Assembly: GCF_028994775.1 (NCBI RefSeq)
Contig: NZ_JAJQMN010000008.1
Span: 295,067-359,066 of the forward strand
Length of the DNA stretch: 64,000 nucleotides
From: Promicromonospora iranensis
GTDB taxonomy: Bacteria > Actinomycetota > Actinomycetes > Actinomycetales > Cellulomonadaceae
Direction: 5' to 3'
Part shown: positions 59,812-64,000 of the stretch, in pieces
Position numbering within the stretch: position 1 is the stretch's first letter
Layout of the letters: each line of letters opens with the position of its first letter
Position numbers and translations under genes: made by a program
Notes under the pieces: model-generated
The model's database searches: none
What the model saw: the letters and a program-made list of their open reading frames with translations, nothing else
What the model was told of the DNA's origin: nothing

Positions 59812-59829
59812 AGACGCTCACGTCCGGTG

Positions 59830-59939
59830 GGAAGCATCAAAAGCCCGGTTGCGCGCACCATCAGGTCGTTCACGTTCACCTTGTCGCGACCGCTGGCGAG
59901 CAGATCGTTGTCAGCTCGTGCATCTAGTGCCATGAGATC
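59830..59939 (-). pseudogene. Scar of dihydrolipoamide acyltransferase (E2), inner piece, inverted
   Basis: Minus strand reads ALDARADNDLLASGRDKV then NVNDLMVRATGL, matching the E2 segment with consensus LRxxxNxxLxxxxxKVSVNDLxVKA. In an intact E2 this lies upstream of the piece at 59752 on the same strand; here the two are inverted. The rest of 59673-60141 holds no gene. Confidence 0.58.
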
Positions 59940-60141
59940 CCTCGGCGTCGGCTGCCATGGTCGTGGTGAGTGCGGAACGTCAGGAGCTTTGTCCCGGTCG
60001 ACGCGCCCGGTCGGGGGACGACCGTTGCTCTCGATGACCGCCTCGGACCCGCGGCGATCATCGAGAGCGGTCAGAGCCAGCGCGCGGCGCCGTGCGTGGT
60101 GCGTGCGTGCGCAGTGGGTGAGTCCTTGGGATGCTGGACGA

Positions 60142-61755
60142 TCATCTGGGGCTCTTGACGTCCTGTGTGGCTCGGTCTTCGCCTGGTGGTCGTTCTTCCT
60201 GCTGTGGTGCGATCGAGACGCGCCCGGTCCCGAACTGCCTCGCAAGGACGCCACGCAGCCGCTCCCTGCTGGTCAGTCGGCCGGCCTGGTCGGGTCGTGC
60301 GGGCTTGGTGGGGTCAGAGACCACGGTGAGGCGGCCGCGTTCGGCGGCGTCGGCCGGCTGGTGGATCTCGACATAGCCGCCGTTCGGCATCCGCACGATC
60401 CGTCCGGTCTCGTGCCCGTGCAGCAGGACCTCACGGTCTTTGCGTTGCAGCCCCACGCAGATCCGGCGCGTGACCTCGAACGCGAGGGGCGGGCCGACGA
60501 TCAGAGCCACCTGTAGCGCAGTGATGATCGTTTCGAAGCTGATGCTGAACTCTGTCGAGACGATGTCGGCGCTCGCCGCGCCCCACAGGATCCCGTAGAA
60601 GAGCGCGCCGGCCACGCCGATCCCGGTGCGCGCCGGAACGTTGCGGGGCCGGTCGAGCACGTGGTGCTCGGTGGTGTCCTTCGTGATCCAGGACTCGAGG
60701 AACGGGTAGACGATGACCAGGACGAAGTAGACGCCGATGATGGCGAGCGGGGCAAGGATGGCGAAGGTCCAGGTCCAGCCGAACCATTCGGTCTCCCAGC
60801 CGACCGGGACGAGACGCAGTGCACCGTCGAGGAACCCGATGTACCAGTCGGGTTGGCTGCCGGCGCCGACATCTCCGGCGGCGGTGGGGCCGTAGGCCCA
60901 GATGGGGCTGATGGTGGAGGTGGCGCCGAGCAGTACGAGGACGGCGCTCGTGATCGCGGTCATCCCGGCGGCGCGTACTGCGGCATCGGGCCACAGTCGT
61001 AGCCCGAGCGCGGCCTGGATCGGTGTCCCTGTGCCTGGGGGGCCGGGCGACCCGTGCCGGTATCCGAGCCGGGCTCGGACCAGGAGCAGGACGACGACCA
61101 GGACCGGGGCGATCAGTACGTGGACCGGGTAGAGGTTCTCGATGATCTCGCCGGGGAACCGGCCACCGAACATCCAGGACACGAGCCAGGTGCCGATCAC
61201 GGGGATGCCGAGCATGACGCCTTCGACGATGCGTAGCCCGGTGCCCGACAGCATGTCGTCAGGCAGGGCGTACCCGCTCCAGCCGGCCAGGAGGACCGCG
61301 ATGAACGCGAGCGTCAGCAGTACCCAGGCCGCACGCCGTGGGCGACGGAATCCTCCGGTGAAGAACAGGGCCAGGATCTGCACGATCATCACGGCGGGCA
61401 GGACGAGCGCTGCCCAGTGATGGGTCTGGCGAATCAGCATGCCGCCGGCTTGCTCGAACGAGATCTCCATAGTGGAGTCGAACGCTTTGCTGACCCGGGT
61501 CCCGACCAGAGGCTGGTGGGGTCCGTCATAGGTGACCAGCTCGCTGGACGGGGTGTAGGTGAACGTCAGCAGGATGCCGGTGATCGCGAGGACCAGCATG
61601 CAGGCGACCGACACGACGCCGAACAGGTTCGCCCAGTGCAGGTGAATTCGTTGCTGCCCCAGCGTCCGGCGCAGTCTTTGGTCGACCTGCGCGAGGATCA
61701 CCTTGGTGTGGTGGCGTGTGCTGGTGCGACGGCGGTCAACGGGCATGGCCGGCAC
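60142..61755 (-). CDS. Cytochrome b (QcrB-like), lacking both predicted heme bH histidines
   Basis: 537 aa (start 61755, or 61746). Actinobacterial QcrB architecture: THWANLFGV-type start, RQTHHWAALVLPAV (~109-122), SLPDDMLSG-type LPDDMLSGTG, LYPVHVLIAPV, and the Qo motif GSQPDWYIG (PDWY for PEWY), then a C-terminal cytosolic region IGLQRKDREVLLHGHETG-like. The bL ligands are present (H112, H212), but the bH ligands are Gln126 (codon at 61378-61380) and Arg227 (61075-61077). So one heme may be missing. No Rieske or cytochrome c gene adjoins. Overlaps ndh by 20 bp. Confidence 0.88.
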   Translation of the reverse strand: MPAMPVDRRRTSTRHHTKVILAQVDQRLRRTLGQQRIHLHWANLFGVVSVACMLVLAITGILLTFTYTPSSELVTYDGPHQPLVGTRVSKAFDSTMEISFEQAGGMLIRQTHHWAALVLPAVMIVQILALFFTGGFRRPRRAAWVLLTLAFIAVLLAGWSGYALPDDMLSGTGLRIVEGVMLGIPVIGTWLVSWMFGGRFPGEIIENLYPVHVLIAPVLVVVLLLVRARLGYRHGSPGPPGTGTPIQAALGLRLWPDAAVRAAGMTAITSAVLVLLGATSTISPIWAYGPTAAGDVGAGSQPDWYIGFLDGALRLVPVGWETEWFGWTWTFAILAPLAIIGVYFVLVIVYPFLESWITKDTTEHHVLDRPRNVPARTGIGVAGALFYGILWGAASADIVSTEFSISFETIITALQVALIVGPPLAFEVTRRICVGLQRKDREVLLHGHETGRIVRMPNGGYVEIHQPADAAERGRLTVVSDPTKPARPDQAGRLTSRERLRGVLARQFGTGRVSIAPQQEERPPGEDRATQDVKSPR

Positions 61756-63130
61756 CGATCAGCTCACGCGCACCGGCGTCAGTCCCGGACCCGATGTGTC
61801 CGCGCGAGGGCGGGAGCATGTCGGGGTCGCCGGCAGCCAGGAACGCAGCCCGAGGCCGCTCCACGCCGGGCAGGGCAACGATGTCGCGCCCGAACAGCAC
61901 CGCGCTGATCCAGACGAGCAGGACGCGCAGCTTGCGTTCCCAGGTGGGGATGGCCAGGACGTGGTAGCCGCGGTGCATCAACCACGCCAACGGGCCCCTG
62001 ATCACCAACCGGCGGTACTGGAAGATGCCCTTGCCCATGCCCAGCGTCGCGACGGTGCCGAGGCTGTGGTGGACGTAGGGGCGCACCGTCTTGCCGCGCA
62101 GGTGTGCGACGAGGTTGGCGGCCAGGTGCTTGCCCTGCCGGACGGCGTGCTGGGCGTTGGGTACCGTCAATGCCCCGGGAGCGGTGGCTGCAAGGTCCGG
62201 GACGGCGGCGTTGTCGCCGGCGGCCCAGGCGTCCGGTACGGGCGCCTCGTCGGTGCCGACACGCAGGTCGGCACGGACACGCAGCAGGCCCCGGTCGTCG
62301 ACGGGCAGGTCGGTGTGCTGGGCGATCACAGGGTTGCTCCCGTTGCCGGCGGACCAGATCAGCAGGTTGGTGTCGAAGGTTTCCCCGGTGGACAGCTCGA
62401 TGTGGCCGCCTCGTGCGGAGGTGACGCGTGCCTCGGTGTGGACGTGGGCGCCGCGCTGCTCGAGGTGGCGCACGACCCAGCGTCCGGGGCCGTCGGTGAC
62501 CTCGGGCAGGATCCGTGCCTGTGCCTCGACGAGGTGGAACGAGAGATCCGGGAACGTGATCTCGGGGTAGGAACGCAGGAGCGAGGTCGCCAGGGAGAGC
62601 AGCTCACCGAACGTCTCGACTCCGGTGAAGCCTCCACCGACGACGGTGACGGTCAGCAAGCGGGTGCGCTCGGGGCCTGGCGGGAGCGCGGCAGCCTCGT
62701 CGAACGCAGCCAGGAGACGGTCGCGGATCGCGACGGCCTCCTCGACCTGCTTGAGGCCGATGGCTTCCTCGGCTACCCCGGGGATCGGTAACCGGCGTGT
62801 CACAGCGCCCGCGGTGATCACGAGCATGTCGTACCCGATGGACTGAACGGAACCGGCGTTCGTGCGGACGGTGGCGCTCCGGTGGGCGTGGTCGACGGCG
62901 ACGGCGTGACCGGCAATGATGCGGGTGGTGCGCAGGTGACTGCGCAGGGAGACGATCACGTGCCGTGCCTCGACCGATCCGGCTGTCACCTCGGGCAGGA
63001 ACGGTTGGTAGGTCATGTACCCGCGGGGGTCGACGACAGTAACCTCGGCCTCGCCCGGACGTAGCCGCTTCTCCAGCCGCCACGCCGTGTAGAACCCTGC
63101 GTACCCGCCGCCGATGATGAGAATTCGCAT
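61736..63130 (-). CDS. ndh: Type II NADH dehydrogenase
   Basis: 464 aa; ATG with GGAGG seven bases upstream. FAD motif ILIIGGGYAGFYTAWRLEKR (~3-22), NADH motif VTVVGGGFTGVETFGELLSL (~160-180) and AGDNAAVPDL, NAQHAVRQGKHLAANLV near the FAD ring. C-terminal ~380-420 includes a membrane-binding amphipathic helix (RVLLVWISAVLFGRD). Oxidises NADH and reduces menaquinone without proton pumping. It is co-transcribed and overlapping with the orphan cytochrome b, so the two likely act on the same quinone pool. Confidence 0.94.
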   Translation of the reverse strand: MRILIIGGGYAGFYTAWRLEKRLRPGEAEVTVVDPRGYMTYQPFLPEVTAGSVEARHVIVSLRSHLRTTRIIAGHAVAVDHAHRSATVRTNAGSVQSIGYDMLVITAGAVTRRLPIPGVAEEAIGLKQVEEAVAIRDRLLAAFDEAAALPPGPERTRLLTVTVVGGGFTGVETFGELLSLATSLLRSYPEITFPDLSFHLVEAQARILPEVTDGPGRWVVRHLEQRGAHVHTEARVTSARGGHIELSTGETFDTNLLIWSAGNGSNPVIAQHTDLPVDDRGLLRVRADLRVGTDEAPVPDAWAAGDNAAVPDLAATAPGALTVPNAQHAVRQGKHLAANLVAHLRGKTVRPYVHHSLGTVATLGMGKGIFQYRRLVIRGPLAWLMHRGYHVLAIPTWERKLRVLLVWISAVLFGRDIVALPGVERPRAAFLAAGDPDMLPPSRGHIGSGTDAGARELIGAGHAR

Positions 63131-63199
63131 GACAGCCTCCAGTTGCTCTCACCAGGTAGACCGCCGAGCGCGGGCAGACGTGATATGGCGCTCGTCACG

Positions 63200-63237
63200 A
63201 AAGCGCGGCACCCGGGATATCCCGGGTGCCGCGCTTT
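63200..63237. terminator. 38-bp perfect palindromic terminator
   Basis: AAAGCGCGGCACCCGGGAT and its exact complement (63200-63237), with T run TTTT at the right edge (63235-63238) and AAAG at the left; usable in both directions. Between the flavoprotein and ndh genes, which read the same way, so it insulates the two units. Confidence 0.9.
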
Positions 63238-63284
63238 TGGTGAGGGTCGAGACGGGCTGTTCAGAGGGCCTGGAGGCCTACCGG

Positions 63285-64000
63285 CTACTCGACGAGCTTG
63301 CCGTCAGCGGAGACGTCGACCATGAGTTCGGCGATTGCCTCCGGCACCGGCGGGATCTCTTCGTGCACCACACCGTCGGTAGGGGACCAGACCAGGTTCA
63401 CCTGGAGCGTCGGGTCCAGGTCGGGGTAGTCGGAGCGGTTGTGGCAGCCGCGGGTCTCGCGGCGTTGGAGTGCTGTTTCGAGTGTGGCGCGGGCGGCGAT
63501 CAAGGACGCCTTGAGGTCGAAGGCGTGCGCGAGGTCCTGGAATCCGGCGATGTCGGGGTGGATGCCGACGTTCTTGGCGCGCACCTCGATCTCGTCGAGC
63601 TCGCGCAGGCCCGCGAGGAGTCCTTGCTCGTCCCGGACGACGCCGGCGTGCTCGGTCATCGTGTTGCGGACCGCGCGCTGCAGGGCCCGCACGTTCTCGG
63701 GTCCGTCGGCGGCCAGCAGGTCGGCGACCTCGGCGCGGGCCTCGGCCTGGGCGTCGTGCGAACGGCGCTGTGTCTCCAGACCGGCTGAGTAGGCAGCGGC
63801 GGCCCGCCCGACGATGCGCCCGAACACGAGGAGCTCGATCAGGGAGTTGCCGCCGAGGCGGTTGGCGCCGTGCAGGCCGGAGGATGCCTCACCGATCGCG
63901 TAGAGGCCGTCGACCTCGGTGCTGTGGTCTTCTGGTCGGACCCAGACGCCGCCCATGGAGTAGTGGGCGGTGGGTGCGATCTCGATGGGTTCGGTGGTGA
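63285..64000 (-). CDS. sdhA: SdhA/FrdA flavoprotein subunit (C-terminal part, cut by window edge)
   Basis: About 238 codons visible. HGANRLGGNSLIELLVFGR (~25-43 of the visible part) is the FAD-covalent domain end, TRGCHNRSDYPDLD near the C-terminus is the catalytic-Arg segment, and the tail ends GKLVE with TAG at 63285. Oxidises succinate or reduces fumarate with menaquinone. The gene is last in its unit: a terminator follows directly, so the iron-sulphur and membrane subunits must lie upstream (outside the window) or be absent. Confidence 0.9.
   Translation of the reverse strand, partial: TTEPIEIAPTAHYSMGGVWVRPEDHSTEVDGLYAIGEASSGLHGANRLGGNSLIELLVFGRIVGRAAAAYSAGLETQRRSHDAQAEARAEVADLLAADGPENVRALQRAVRNTMTEHAGVVRDEQGLLAGLRELDEIEVRAKNVGIHPDIAGFQDLAHAFDLKASLIAARATLETALQRRETRGCHNRSDYPDLDPTLQVNLVWSPTDGVVHEEIPPVPEAIAELMVDVSADGKLVE

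Noticed and set aside
1..64000. CRISPR arrays, prophage structural genes or biosynthetic megasynthases
   Set aside because: No spaced direct-repeat array, no terminase, capsid or tail genes, and no PKS/NRPS domains were seen on either strand.

Overview
The window is very GC-rich DNA with strong GC bias at third codon positions, many GTG starts, and families that are typical of Actinomycetota: DUF3107, DUF3152, AdnAB, UvrD2 with HRDC, mycoredoxin, WhiB7, UPF0182 and an actinobacterial-type QcrB. Gene content and the absence of mycolate genes suggest a Micrococcales member (Cellulomonas/Promicromonospora-like). That genus-level guess is inference.

Layout. (1) 1-7.4 kb is a core block: truncated BCCT transporter, Mrp ATPase, a coiled-coil protein, DUF1003 membrane protein, a cytosolic MgtE-N/CBS protein and a YflT-like stress protein. 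As I recall the M. tuberculosis order, this resembles the Rv1229c-Rv1234 neighbourhood. (2) 7.4-9.0 kb is an orphan AbiEi/DUF559-type gene bracketed by two 126-bp nested palindromic repeats. (3) 9.0-13.5 kb holds Xaa-Pro aminopeptidase, a hydrolase, a PHP phosphoesterase, MarC and DUF1905. (4) 13.5-38.7 kb is a long block in an order reminiscent of Rv3211-Rv3193c: DEAD-box helicase, DUF3107, DUF3152, AdnA-AdnB, (phosphotransferase, PadR/HAAS pair), NudC, mycoredoxin, UvrD2, WhiB7, ThiF-like, zincin, YgjP-like, PDZ-Lon and UPF0182. It combines DNA break processing, redox and NAD(H) homeostasis and antibiotic-stress control. whiB7 has a recognisable uORF, an intrinsic attenuator and an AT-rich upstream promoter element. 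(5) 38.8-39.8 kb carries a nicotianamine-synthase-like gene and initiator tRNA-fMet.

(6) 39.75-54.76 kb is bounded by a perfect 38-bp duplication of the 3' end of tRNA-fMet, so it looks like a ~15-kb genomic island. It carries sixteen genes: six transcription regulators (LuxR, WYL, three TetR, XRE/MmyB) interleaved with small-molecule enzymes (SDR, two alpha/beta hydrolases, MFS exporter, saccharopine-DH-like reductase, crotonase, Ohr, SnoaL, MazG-like, GyrI-like). Several regulators sit next to clear palindromic operators. No integrase is visible. The right-end copy can fold with new upstream sequence into a D-arm-less tRNA-like structure.

(7) 54.8-64 kb holds an FAD oxidoreductase with a tiny translationally coupled upstream ORF, a secreted lipase, an AraC regulator, an NADPH-FMN reductase, inverted scars of a dihydrolipoamide acyltransferase gene, and a respiratory cluster: SdhA/FrdA-type flavoprotein (partial), NDH-2 and an orphan cytochrome b. 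The cytochrome b keeps the two expected heme bL histidines but has Gln and Arg at both heme bH positions, and no Rieske or cytochrome c gene lies beside it. This is the most unusual protein-level observation here.
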